64,000 nt of DNA, taken from assembly GCF_045278715.1 (NCBI RefSeq), contig NZ_CP136420.1:310001-374000 (forward strand). Reading direction: 5' to 3'. A program made the translations under genes and the position numbers. The notes beneath the pieces are model-generated. The model was not told where the DNA came from. It worked only from the letters and a program-made list of their open reading frames with translations, and did not search any database. Every line of letters begins with the position of its first letter. Positions within the stretch are counted from its first letter, which is position 1. Positions 42,480 through 51,024 of this stretch are shown here, one piece after another. Origin of the DNA: Neomoorella carbonis. GTDB lineage: Bacteria; Bacillota; DSM-521; Neomoorellales; Neomoorellaceae.

Positions 42480-43448
42480 ATGAGCCAGGCAGGTAAATTT
42501 GTGGTAGGGCACTGGCCCTGGGTGGCCAGGATTGGCAGGTGCCCGCGGGCGGCCTGGCCGGTTGCGTTGCTGCGGCTAGGGTACCTGGTGGCAATAGCTG
42601 CTTTAATGGTAGTTGTAACCACCATTGGCGGTGCTGGCTGGCTTCAGGCTGGAACTGCCGGGCCGGAGATAAGCTCCCCGCCTTCTTTAGAACCTTACCA
42701 GATGGCCGGTGGCAATCCGGGAATGTCTATCGCCCCTGTTGAACCCGTGGCTGTACCACCACCCCCGCCCCGGCCGGCGCCAGCCGCTCCGGAGCCGGGA
42801 CCCAAGCCCTTTCTCCAGCCCCTGCGTCAGGTACCGGGGGCAGGCCATCGGGTAGCCCTGACCTTTGACGACGGCCCCTTTCCCCAGTGGACAGGACGTT
42901 ATTTAGCCGTACTGGCAGCTACCAGAACCCCGGCCACCTTCTTTATGGTCGGGCGGCAGGCTGAAGCCTACCCGGAGCTGGTCAGAGCAGCCCTGGACGG
43001 CGGCCATGAAATAGCCAGCCACTCCTGGCGTCATGCCAACCTGGGAAAGGTGACCCGGGCTGAAGCTGAGGCCGACCTCCGGCAGGCGGCTGCTGTCCTG
43101 GAGAAAATAAGCGGCCGGCCGGTAAAATATTTCCGTCCCCCCTACGGCGCCATGGGACCGAATTTGCTGGCTGCAGCAGCCGGGCTGGGCACCCCAATAG
43201 TTACCTGGAGCGTAGATCCCCGCGACTGGTCCAATCCCGGCCCGGGGGCCATCGTCCGGCACGTTCTGGCTAACGTCCGGGACGGCAGCATCATCCTCCT
43301 TCATGAAGGCCGTCCCGGCACCCTGGTGGCCCTGCCGCTCCTGATTAAAGGGTTACGGGATAAAGGCTATGAACTGGTAACCATATCCGAGCTGATAGCC
43401 CGGGGCGAAAAAACCGGTAATAGTACTGCTGCCGCGGAAACCCAATAG
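42480..43448 (+). CDS. Polysaccharide deacetylase (NodB domain), membrane-anchored
   Basis: A 322-residue protein with a membrane anchor (about residues 28-55), a Pro/Ala-rich linker, and a NodB homology domain (residues 115-310). Motifs: VALTFDDGPFPQW, EIASHSWRHANLGK with the zinc His, FRPPYGAM, WSVDPRDW, IILLHEG. It removes acetyl groups from peptidoglycan or other cell-wall sugars. The order TFDDGP-HSxxH-RxPYG is complete, so it should be active. ATG 42480; the ribosome site (GGAGG) lies 10 or more bases upstream. It closes the M1 peptidase unit. Confidence 0.9.
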   Translation: MSQAGKFVVGHWPWVARIGRCPRAAWPVALLRLGYLVAIAALMVVVTTIGGAGWLQAGTAGPEISSPPSLEPYQMAGGNPGMSIAPVEPVAVPPPPPRPAPAAPEPGPKPFLQPLRQVPGAGHRVALTFDDGPFPQWTGRYLAVLAATRTPATFFMVGRQAEAYPELVRAALDGGHEIASHSWRHANLGKVTRAEAEADLRQAAAVLEKISGRPVKYFRPPYGAMGPNLLAAAAGLGTPIVTWSVDPRDWSNPGPGAIVRHVLANVRDGSIILLHEGRPGTLVALPLLIKGLRDKGYELVTISELIARGEKTGNSTAAAETQ

Positions 43449-43472
43449 AAGAACTTCTTAATTTGGTATATC

Positions 43473-43502
43473 TTGCATAATAGCGACCTCCTGCGGTATA
43501 AT
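43473..43502 (+). promoter_or_regulatory. Sigma-A promoter of the chemoreceptor riboswitch transcript
   Basis: TTGCAT (43473-43478) and TATAAT (43497-43502) with an 18-base spacer, directly before the riboswitch. Confidence 0.7.
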
Positions 43503-43533
43503 TAAGGTGAAAATAGAAAAAATTCCCCGAAAA

Positions 43534-43609
43534 GGCAAACCTGCCGAAAGGCAGGGGCGCAAAGCTACAGGGTCTAAAGCCCGGCTACGGGCCAGGACAG
43601 CCAGTTGCC
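43534..43609 (+). ncRNA. c-di-GMP-I (GEMM) riboswitch
   Basis: The RNA carries the GEMM-I consensus: GGCAAACCTGCCGAAAGGCA with the GAAA tetraloop, then GGGGCGCAAAGCTACAGGGTCTAAAG, and a 3' arm ending in CCAGTTGCC that pairs with the 5' GGCAA. The GAAA loop and the tetraloop receptor-like second stem match the class. It is followed by an intrinsic terminator and a methyl-accepting chemotaxis gene, a common target of c-di-GMP. Confidence 0.92.
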
Positions 43610-43623
43610 GCGGGTGGAACGGG

Positions 43624-43650
43624 GCTACCCAGGGGGTAGCTTTTATTATT
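43624..43650 (+). terminator. Riboswitch expression-platform terminator
   Basis: GCTACCC and GGGTAGC form a 7-base stem followed by TTTTATTATTT, between the aptamer and the receptor gene. Confidence 0.8.
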
Positions 43651-43682
43651 TATTAAACAGCTGGAGGAGGGAGTTTCCATTT

Positions 43683-45473
43683 ATGCGTCTGCACTTATTT
43701 AAAAAAAAGGGCCGGGCAAAGCAACCGGCAGGGCAAGAGACGCCCGGAGCACCCCGCCCGGGAAGGGCGCGGGCAGGTTTTTTCAGCCGCTGGCGGCTGG
43801 GGGCCAAATTAACAGCCGGCTTTATTCTTATCATCGCCATCTTTGTCGCTGTGGTAGTCGACGTCAATTTTAATCTCCAGCAGGTAGACCGGCTTACCCA
43901 GGAAGTAACCCTGGCCAATGAGCAGAACATGCTCTTTAACGAGATGACCAACGCCGTCTGGGATGCCTATCGCCGGGCCACCGATTACATAATCAACGGT
44001 TCCCAGACCCATGTGGGGGCCTTTGACGATGCCATGAAGCGTTTCAGCGACGCCCGCGCCCGGCTGGAACAACAACAACTCGACAGCCAGACAGCCGGGT
44101 ATCTCGCCGCCATGAACCAGGCCTCCAAGAGTTTTACTGACACCTTTAAAAACAGTATCTTGAACACCAGCCAGGAAGACCGCATGGCGGCCCTGCCCAT
44201 TTTGAGCTTCCAGATGGGGGCATCCCTGGATAATATCAATAACATCGGTAACCACATGGCCCGAGGTATAGCTGAGGAAACAGCCAGAGCGGAAGTTCAG
44301 CTGCTAGCGGCCGTCAGGCGCGTCCAGGTTACTTTACTTGGCGGTTTAGTCCTGGCCCTGCTCCTGGGCCTGCTGGTAGCATGGCTTATCAGCCGCATGG
44401 TCGGTAAATCCCTGGGCCAGGTAGCTGCCTACGCTGCGCGGATCGCCGGCGGTGATCTCACTGCCGAACCCCTTCATGTTATAACCAACGATGAGGTGGG
44501 CAAGCTGGCCGCCGCCTTCAACACTATGGGAGAAAACCTGCGCCAGCTTATCGGCCAGGTGCGGGATATGACTAACCAGGTGGCCTCGGCCAGCCAGGAC
44601 CTGGCCCGCATGTCCCAGGAGCTGGGAGACGCCGCCCGCCAGGTGGCTGCCACCACCCAGGAAATGGCTAAAGGCGCCGAAGACCAGGCCCAGCAGGTCA
44701 GTGAGACGGCCGCAGCGACTGACGCCCAGGTGACCAGGGTGGAAGAAGTCCACCGCAACACCGAGGATATGGCAGCCGCCTCCGACCAGGCCGCGGCTAA
44801 GGCCAGCGAAGGTGCCCGGGCGGTGGCCGAAGCCACCCAGCAAATGGAGGCCATCTCCAGGCGCATGGAAAGCCTGGCCAGGGCTGTAGAGGAGCTTGGA
44901 GCCCGTTCCCAGCAGATTGGCCAGATTGTAGGTGTTATTTCCGGCATTGCCGAGCAGACCAATCTCCTGGCCCTGAATGCGGCCATTGAAGCGGCCCGGG
45001 CCGGGGAACAGGGACGCGGCTTCGCCGTCGTGGCCGATGAGGTGCGGAAACTGGCCGAGCAGTCCGCCGAAGCCACCAAGCAGATTGTCAGCCTGGTGCA
45101 GGAGATCCAGCGGGAGACAGAGCGCGTGGTCAACAGCATGGCCGAAGGCTCTAAGGATGTCCGCCAGGGGACGGAAGTGGTGGGCCGGACGGGTATGGCC
45201 TTTGTCGCCATTGAACAGTCCATCCAAACCCTGGTAAGCAAGATTAAAAATGTAGCTGCTAAGGCGGAAGAGATGTATGCTGGCTCCCGCCAGGTCAAAG
45301 GACGGGTCGAAAGTATAGCCGCCGGTATTGAAGAAATGGCTGCCAGCACCCAGCAGGTTTCCGCCTCCACGGAAGAGCAGACAGCTGCCGTGGACCAGAT
45401 CAGCCAGGCGGCCCAGCAGCTGGCCGTCGCCGCAGGTAACCTGGAAAGGGCGGTGGCCCGGTTCAAACTATAA
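43683..45473 (+). CDS. Methyl-accepting chemotaxis protein
   Basis: A 596-residue receptor: a short basic N-terminus, membrane helix 1 (about residues 40-62), an extracellular four-helix-bundle sensor (about 65-210), helix 2 (about 220-240), a HAMP domain (about 240-300) and a cytoplasmic signalling coiled coil with the tip EQTNLLALNAAIEAARAGEQ. ATG 43683 follows GGAGGAGGG. A c-di-GMP riboswitch controls it. The ligand is unknown. CheW, CheA and CheB are encoded just downstream. Confidence 0.93.
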   Translation: MRLHLFKKKGRAKQPAGQETPGAPRPGRARAGFFSRWRLGAKLTAGFILIIAIFVAVVVDVNFNLQQVDRLTQEVTLANEQNMLFNEMTNAVWDAYRRATDYIINGSQTHVGAFDDAMKRFSDARARLEQQQLDSQTAGYLAAMNQASKSFTDTFKNSILNTSQEDRMAALPILSFQMGASLDNINNIGNHMARGIAEETARAEVQLLAAVRRVQVTLLGGLVLALLLGLLVAWLISRMVGKSLGQVAAYAARIAGGDLTAEPLHVITNDEVGKLAAAFNTMGENLRQLIGQVRDMTNQVASASQDLARMSQELGDAARQVAATTQEMAKGAEDQAQQVSETAAATDAQVTRVEEVHRNTEDMAAASDQAAAKASEGARAVAEATQQMEAISRRMESLARAVEELGARSQQIGQIVGVISGIAEQTNLLALNAAIEAARAGEQGRGFAVVADEVRKLAEQSAEATKQIVSLVQEIQRETERVVNSMAEGSKDVRQGTEVVGRTGMAFVAIEQSIQTLVSKIKNVAAKAEEMYAGSRQVKGRVESIAAGIEEMAASTQQVSASTEEQTAAVDQISQAAQQLAVAAGNLERAVARFKL

Positions 45474-45514
45474 TATAGTGCCTGGCTGCGGCTTTTCTGG
45501 CTTCGCCTTCTGCT

Positions 45515-45676
45515 TCAGACGCGGGCCTGGAAGGTTTCACACTCGGTATCGCGGTCGTTGTGGGCGCTGGAGGTATTTGGCGTTCCCTGGACGGCTACGG
45601 TAATATTATCGGCCTGGCACTTGCCGTCCTGCCAGTAGATGCAGTTGGCCACCCGGCACTTGACTTTAGGAGGCAT
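45515..45676 (-). CDS. DUF1540 domain protein (53 aa), antisense to the che cluster
   Basis: A 53-residue reading frame on the minus strand, with KCRVANCIYWQDGKCQADNI at the N-terminus and TECETFQ at the C-terminus, the same cysteine pattern as the DUF1540 protein at 7548-7790. GGAGTG lies 6 bases before the ATG. It stands alone between the chemoreceptor and cheW, on the opposite strand. Cysteine residues suggest a metal site; function unknown. Confidence 0.8.
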   Translation of the reverse strand: MPPKVKCRVANCIYWQDGKCQADNITVAVQGTPNTSSAHNDRDTECETFQARV

Positions 45677-45859
45677 ATTCATCACTCCATCCATATTTAT
45701 AACCAGGCAGGTAAACCCAGTCTTACGCCCGGTTACCTGGAAACAGGCTTTGCCCAGTAACTTTAGCCTGACCGGGGAAGGATAAAAATATGCCTGCTCC
45801 CAGAGGAATTTCCCTTACGATGTAGAATTTACCTGTGAGAGAAAGAGGGTGAGATATAA

Positions 45860-46348
45860 ATGGCAACGGAAACAGCAGCGGAAATCCAGCTGGTTGTTTT
45901 CCAGCTGGCCGGTGAAACTTACGGCGTTGATATTAACCACGTCCAGGAAATCATCCGCATGCAAAGCATTACCCAGATTCCTCGAACCCCGGCTTTTATC
46001 GAAGGGGTAATCAACTTACGCGGCCGCATCATCCCGGTGATTGACCTCCATAAACGTTTTGACCTGCCACGGGCCGACATCACGAATAATACCAGGATTA
46101 TGGTGGTGGAACTGGGGCGGGTGACGGTAGGCATGATTGTCGATTCCGTGTCCGAAGTGTTGCGCCTACCGGCTGCCAGCATTGAGCCGCCTCCTCCCAT
46201 GATAAGCGGCATTGATGTGGCCTATCTCAAGGGTGTGGGCAAGTGGAATGAGCGGCTGATTATTCTCCTGGACCTGGAGCGGGTGCTGCGTGAGAGCGAG
46301 CAGCGCCAGCTGGAACAGGAAATAGCTACCGGAGTGGATGCAAGATGA
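45860..46348 (+). CDS. cheW: CheW chemotaxis adaptor
   Basis: CheW links receptors to CheA. The 162-residue protein has the SH3-like fold: VVFQLAGETYGVDINHVQEIIR, IPRTPAFIEGVINLRGRIIPVIDL and VDSVSEVLRLPAASIEPPP. It is 3 bases overlapped with cheA (ATGAGC), so they are translationally coupled. GGGTGAG stands before the ATG at 45860. Confidence 0.93.
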   Translation: MATETAAEIQLVVFQLAGETYGVDINHVQEIIRMQSITQIPRTPAFIEGVINLRGRIIPVIDLHKRFDLPRADITNNTRIMVVELGRVTVGMIVDSVSEVLRLPAASIEPPPPMISGIDVAYLKGVGKWNERLIILLDLERVLRESEQRQLEQEIATGVDAR

Positions 46349-48393
46349 GCGAGCTGGATATGTCCCAGTACCTGGGTATTTTCCTCGATGAAGCCGGGGA
46401 GCAGCTCCAGCAGCTGGATGAAGCCATTGTCAAGCTGGAGCAAACCCCCGATGACCTTGACCTGCTAAACACCATCTTCCGGGCGGCCCATACCCTGAAG
46501 GGTTCTTCTGCCTCCATGGGTTTTAACCGTCTGGCCACCCTCACCCATCGCATGGAAAACGTCCTTGAACTCTTACGCCAGGGGAAACTCGCCGTTTCCC
46601 GGGAGATCATTGACATCCTCCTGGCCAGCCTTGACAGGCTGCGGATGTTAAAAGACAGCATTGCTGCCGGCAACGGGGAAGAGGGGGAGATAGGAGATAT
46701 AGTCGCCCGCCTGGAAGCCGTCCTGGCCGGCCAGGCGGGGGCCAGTCACGGGGAAAAGGCGCCTGGCGGCGAGGCCCTCACCCTTGACGATGTTGAGGAG
46801 AACGTCATCCGCGCAGCTCAAGCGAAAGGGTTTCAGCCTTATGAGATCCGGGTGCAGCTCGAAGAAGGTTGCCAGATGAAAGCGGCCCGGGCCTACCTGG
46901 TATTCAACAATCTCAAGGACGCCGGTGAGATAATCAAAAGCGTTCCCCATACCCAGGAGCTGGAAGCCGAGAAATTTGACGATACTTTTACCCTGCTCAT
47001 TGTCAGCCGGGAAGATGCCGATACCCTGGCCAATATCGTCAAGTCTATATCAGAAATTAAAGATGTAACGGTGCGACCTATTATCCTCGCGGAGGAACAT
47101 GAGGCGGCAGCGGGAATCCCTGCCGCCGGCCAGGGCCGGGTTGCGCCCGGCGCCAGGGCCAATGGACGAGCAGGGGAACTCCGCGTCACCCAGACAGTAC
47201 GGGTGGATGTCCAGCGCCTGGAAAACCTTATGAACCTGGTCGGCGAACTGGTTATCGACCGCACCCGCCTGGCCGAAGTGGGCAATGGGTTAAAAAGCCG
47301 CTTGGGCAACGAAGAGCTCCTGGAAACCCTGGAAGAAGTCTCCCTGCACATTGGCCGCATTACTTCCGATCTCCAGGAAGAGATCATGAAAGCGCGCATG
47401 TTTCCCATAGACCAGGTCTTCAACCGTTTCCCCCGCATGGTCCGGGATCTGGCCCGGAAGGCCGGCAAAGAGATCGACTTTATTATTGAAGGCCGGGAAA
47501 CGGAACTGGACCGCACGGTTATTGAGGAAATCGGCGATCCCCTCATCCACCTGCTGCGCAACGCCATTGACCACGGCATTGAAGAGCCGGCAGCCAGACT
47601 GAAAGCCGGCAAGCCCCGTCACGGCACGGTTCGCCTGCGGGCCTTCCACCAGGAAAACCAAATTGTCATAACCGTAGAAGACGACGGCGCCGGTATGGAC
47701 CCGGAAAAGATAAAAGCCAGGGCCGTAGCCAGGGGGCTGATCAGCCGTGAGGCGGCCGCCAGGCTGGGTCCCCGGGAAGCCCTGGATCTCATTTTCCTGC
47801 CGGGCCTTTCCACTTCAGATAAGGTCACTGATGTTTCCGGCCGCGGTGTGGGCATGGATATTGTACGAAACCATCTGGAAAAGATCAACGGCACCATTGA
47901 CATCCGCACCACCCCCGGCAAGGGAACGTGTTTTACCATAAAGCTGCCCCTGACCCTGGCCATTAACCGTTCCCTCCTGGTCCAGGCGGGAGGGCGAGTT
48001 TATGCCTTCCCTCTGGCCAATGTGGTCGAAATTATCAGCATCACCCCGGCCGACATCCAGTACGTCCACCGCCAGCAGGTGGTAGTCGTCCGCGGCCGGG
48101 TGCTTCCCCTCATATACCTGGGCCAGGCCCTGGGCCTGGCCGGGGCTGTACCGGCGGGGGAAAGTTATGCCGTAGTTATTGTCGGCCTGGCGGAAAAACA
48201 GATCGGCTTTATTGTCGACAATCTTATCGGCGAGCAGGAGATTGTCATCAAATCCCTGGGGAATTTTATCGGCAAGATACCGGGCATTGCCGGGGCCACC
48301 ATCATGGGTGACGGCAGCGTAGCCCTGATCCTGGATGTCCGCAGCCTGGTGGATAACCTGGGGGTGGAGGCGAGCCGTGAACTGGCCAGTTAA
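46345..48393 (+). CDS. cheA: CheA chemotaxis histidine kinase
   Basis: A 682-residue kinase. Hpt domain (residues 1-105) with phosphoacceptor His49 in RAAHTLKGSSASMG; a middle domain about 150-240 with a P2/CheY-binding-like function; dimerisation about 290-350; ATPase with HLLRNAIDHGIEEP, VEDDGAGMDPEKIKARAV and GRGVGMDIVRNHLEKINGTI; regulatory CheW-like domain at the C-terminus. It overlaps cheB start. All domains are present. Confidence 0.94.
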   Translation: MSELDMSQYLGIFLDEAGEQLQQLDEAIVKLEQTPDDLDLLNTIFRAAHTLKGSSASMGFNRLATLTHRMENVLELLRQGKLAVSREIIDILLASLDRLRMLKDSIAAGNGEEGEIGDIVARLEAVLAGQAGASHGEKAPGGEALTLDDVEENVIRAAQAKGFQPYEIRVQLEEGCQMKAARAYLVFNNLKDAGEIIKSVPHTQELEAEKFDDTFTLLIVSREDADTLANIVKSISEIKDVTVRPIILAEEHEAAAGIPAAGQGRVAPGARANGRAGELRVTQTVRVDVQRLENLMNLVGELVIDRTRLAEVGNGLKSRLGNEELLETLEEVSLHIGRITSDLQEEIMKARMFPIDQVFNRFPRMVRDLARKAGKEIDFIIEGRETELDRTVIEEIGDPLIHLLRNAIDHGIEEPAARLKAGKPRHGTVRLRAFHQENQIVITVEDDGAGMDPEKIKARAVARGLISREAAARLGPREALDLIFLPGLSTSDKVTDVSGRGVGMDIVRNHLEKINGTIDIRTTPGKGTCFTIKLPLTLAINRSLLVQAGGRVYAFPLANVVEIISITPADIQYVHRQQVVVVRGRVLPLIYLGQALGLAGAVPAGESYAVVIVGLAEKQIGFIVDNLIGEQEIVIKSLGNFIGKIPGIAGATIMGDGSVALILDVRSLVDNLGVEASRELAS

Positions 48394-49429
48394 GGTACTG
48401 GTCGTTGACGATTCCGCCTTTAGCCGGCGGTTGCTGATTGACATCTTAAAATCCGACCCCGGCATCCAGGTGGTGGGTTATGCCCGTAACGGCAGGGAAG
48501 CCCTGGAAAAAGTCGCTTCCCTGCAGCCCCAGGTGGTAACCCTGGACCTGGAAATGCCGGTCATGGACGGCCTGGAGACACTGAAAAACCTCATGGCCAG
48601 CACTCCGGTGGCCGTCATCATGCTCTCCGCCCATACGGCCGCCGGGGCTGAAGTGACCATTCAAGCCTTGGAGCTGGGTGCTGTAGATTTTGTCCTGAAA
48701 CCGGTAAAACCCGGGGACATAAAAGACCTTGCCAGGATCTTGCCGGAAAAAATCAAGGCTGCGGCCAGGGTGCCGCTAGGGCGTCTCTGCCGGGGTAAAC
48801 CTTGCCGGGAAATTATCCCGGCACCTTTTATCTCTCCCCAGCAGGGCCGGGTAGAGGTTGTCGCCATTGGCACCTCCACGGGAGGGCCGGCGGCGCTGCA
48901 GCAGATCCTGACTGCCCTGCCCGGCGACCTGCCTGCCGGCATCGTAATTGTGCAGCACATGCCCCCGGGTTTTACCGGCCCCCTGGCCCGGCGCTTAAAT
49001 GAGCTGGCGGCCCTGGAAATCAGGGAAGCGATGGCAGGGGATGTCGTCCGGCCCGGACTGGCCCTCATCGCCCCGGCAGGTAAACAAATGCTCCTGGAAC
49101 GGCACGCCGGCAGCGTCCGGGTGCAGCTGGCTGAAGAGGCCGGAGTGCCCACCCTCTTTAAGCCGTCGGTAGACGTGCTGTTGCTCTCCGTGGCCAGGAT
49201 ATACGGCAAAAGGAGCCTGGGGGTGATACTTACGGGTATGGGGAACGACGGCGTCCGCGGCCTCAAGGCTATTAAAGAACAGGGCGGTCAGGTTTTAGCC
49301 CAGGATGAAGAGACATGTATCGTCTACGGCATGCCCCGGGCAGCGGTGGAAGCCGGCCTGGCCGACCAGGTCCTGCCTTTGCCGGCCATAGCCGGGGCTA
49401 TCGTATCCCTGGTTGCTCCGCGCCCTTAA
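48377..49429 (+). CDS. cheB: CheB chemotaxis methylesterase response regulator
   Basis: CheB removes methyl groups from receptors (or deamidates Gln) and is activated by CheA. The 350-residue protein has a receiver domain (residues 5-125, DD at 11-12, phosphoacceptor Asp57 in VTLDLEMPVMDG) and a methylesterase domain with Ser in IGTSTGGP, His in VQHMPPGFT and Asp in GMGNDG. GTG 48377 has GGAGG 6 bases upstream and overlaps the end of cheA by 17 bases. CheR, CheY, CheC and CheD are not in the window. Confidence 0.92.
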   Translation: MNWPVKVLVVDDSAFSRRLLIDILKSDPGIQVVGYARNGREALEKVASLQPQVVTLDLEMPVMDGLETLKNLMASTPVAVIMLSAHTAAGAEVTIQALELGAVDFVLKPVKPGDIKDLARILPEKIKAAARVPLGRLCRGKPCREIIPAPFISPQQGRVEVVAIGTSTGGPAALQQILTALPGDLPAGIVIVQHMPPGFTGPLARRLNELAALEIREAMAGDVVRPGLALIAPAGKQMLLERHAGSVRVQLAEEAGVPTLFKPSVDVLLLSVARIYGKRSLGVILTGMGNDGVRGLKAIKEQGGQVLAQDEETCIVYGMPRAAVEAGLADQVLPLPAIAGAIVSLVAPRP

Positions 49430-49585
49430 TTTCCTGTGTTGCACTGGATATTTGCCTGCTGCCGGCCATTTTTTGACGACTATTACAAAAACTTCGCCGC
49501 CGTGGCTTTCATAGGTGGCTGTATTTGAATGCATGCCACGGCTGCTTACCTTTTATTTGCCAAAATCGGAGGAGAAAAGCGGCAG

Positions 49586-50467
49586 GTGGACGTTTTAAAA
49601 CACTGCAACCTCTGTCCCCGGGCCTGCGGGGTTAACCGTCTGGCCGGTGAACGCGGTTTTTGCCGGGCCGGAGCCCGGCCGAAGGTAGCTAAAGCCTTCC
49701 TGCATCACTGGGAAGAGCCCTGCCTGAGCGGGACCAGGGGATCCGGTACGGTATTCTTTTCCCACTGCAACCTGCGCTGTATTTTCTGCCAGAACTACCG
49801 CATCAGCTGGCAGGGCAGGGGCCAGGAAATAACGGTGGCGAGTTTGAAGGCCCTTTTCCTTGAACTTCAGGCTCGCGGGGCCCATAACATCAACTTGGTA
49901 TCCCCGACACCCTACAGCCCCTTTTTAATTCCCGCCCTGCGGGAGGCCAGGGAAGAGGGGCTAAAAATCCCGGTAGTTTATAACTGCAATGCCTATGAAA
50001 GCACAGACTCCTTACGTTCCCTGGAAGGCCTGGTGGATATTTATTTACCAGATCTTAAATATCCGGACCCGGAAACTGCCGGGCGTTACAGCCATGCGGC
50101 TGACTATTTTAATGTGGCCACGGCAGCCATCCTGGAGATGCAGCGCCAGGTCGGCACCCTGGTCCTCGATAATGACGGCCTGGCGCGGCGGGGTCTTTTA
50201 ATTCGCCACCTTGTCTTACCCGGCCACGCCAGGGCCGCCTGCCGGGTGTTGGACTGGATCAAGGCCACTTTGCCCCGGGAGACGCATATCAGCCTGATGG
50301 CCCAGTATGTGCCCGTCTGGCAGGCCGCGCGCTGCCCCGAGATTAACCGCAAGCTTACGGCTGCCGAGTATGAAACTGTCCTCGACTACTTTGAAAACCT
50401 TGGCCTCGAAAATGGCTATTATCAGGAGTTAGAGGCAGCTACAACGGCCTATATCCCTGATTTTTAA
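49586..50467 (+). CDS. Radical SAM protein (PflA-like, Cys-rich N-terminus)
   Basis: An approximately 293-residue radical SAM protein. The N-terminus CNLCPRACGVNRLAGERGFC has four cysteines that may bind a metal or extra cluster, then the SAM motif CNLRCIFCQNYRISWQ. VSPTPYSPFLIPALREA, YNCNAYES, DIYLPDLKYPD complete the core. It belongs to the PflA-related group often annotated as radical SAM protein without known substrate. I favour GTG 49586, 11 bases after GGAGGAG; an ATG at 49529 would add 19 residues that do not match the family. Confidence 0.8.
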   Translation: MDVLKHCNLCPRACGVNRLAGERGFCRAGARPKVAKAFLHHWEEPCLSGTRGSGTVFFSHCNLRCIFCQNYRISWQGRGQEITVASLKALFLELQARGAHNINLVSPTPYSPFLIPALREAREEGLKIPVVYNCNAYESTDSLRSLEGLVDIYLPDLKYPDPETAGRYSHAADYFNVATAAILEMQRQVGTLVLDNDGLARRGLLIRHLVLPGHARAACRVLDWIKATLPRETHISLMAQYVPVWQAARCPEINRKLTAAEYETVLDYFENLGLENGYYQELEAATTAYIPDF

Positions 50468-50637
50468 GATTACAGGCTTAAACGGAGTTGCAAAATTTTA
50501 GGAGCTGCGCTATACTAAAAGAGCCTCTAAAGAACGTTGGCCTGGCCTACTACTAACTATCTCCCCTGGGATAGTCCTGGTAAGTATGGTGCATGCCCCG
50601 TTGGCTTTAGGGAGACTATCTTGTGGGGAGAAGTAAG

Positions 50638-50955
50638 ATGCTTTATCAGGACAAAACCTTGACCTGCAAAGAATGCGGCAAAGAGTTTATCTTTACGGCC
50701 GGACAGCAGGAATTTTTTGCTGAGAAAGGTTTTACCAATGAGCCGTCCCGGTGTCCCGAGTGCCGGGCCGCCCGGAAAGCGCGCCAGGGCGGTAGCCAGA
50801 GGCGCAACGATTTCCGAACCGGTCCCCGGCAGATGTACAGGGCCATATGCAGCCAGTGCGGTTCCACGACGGAAGTGCCCTTTGAGCCCCGTGGCGACCG
50901 GCCGGTATACTGCCGCGACTGCTACAGCAGCATGAGGTACAGGAATTACCGTTAG
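50638..50955 (+). CDS. Zinc-ribbon domain protein (double CxxC)
   Basis: A 105-residue basic protein with two zinc ribbons: LTCKECGKEFIFTAGQQEFF ... CPEC near residue 10-40 and CSQCGSTTEVPF ... CRDC near residue 70-95. This is a widespread small family (CxxC-x17-CxxC) with unknown function, perhaps nucleic-acid binding given its basic character. ATG 50638 follows GGGGAG by 7 bases. It is a single gene with a terminator after it. Confidence 0.82.
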   Translation: MLYQDKTLTCKECGKEFIFTAGQQEFFAEKGFTNEPSRCPECRAARKARQGGSQRRNDFRTGPRQMYRAICSQCGSTTEVPFEPRGDRPVYCRDCYSSMRYRNYR

Positions 50956-50983
50956 CTTGGGAAGCCTGCGAAGGGCTTTATAT

Positions 50984-51014
50984 GAAACCCGGCTGGGCAC
51001 TGAAGCCGGGTTTC
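50984..51014 (+). terminator. Terminator between convergent zinc-ribbon and coiled-coil genes
   Basis: GAAACCCGGCT and AGCCGGGTTTC form a perfect 11-base stem with a 9-base loop; the T run is short but the stem is strong and symmetric. Confidence 0.7.
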
Positions 51015-51024
51015 GTGCTGGTTG

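Noticed and set aside
44346..45466. Two long minus-strand frames inside the chemoreceptor
   Set aside because: Shadows of the repetitive coiled-coil coding sequence.
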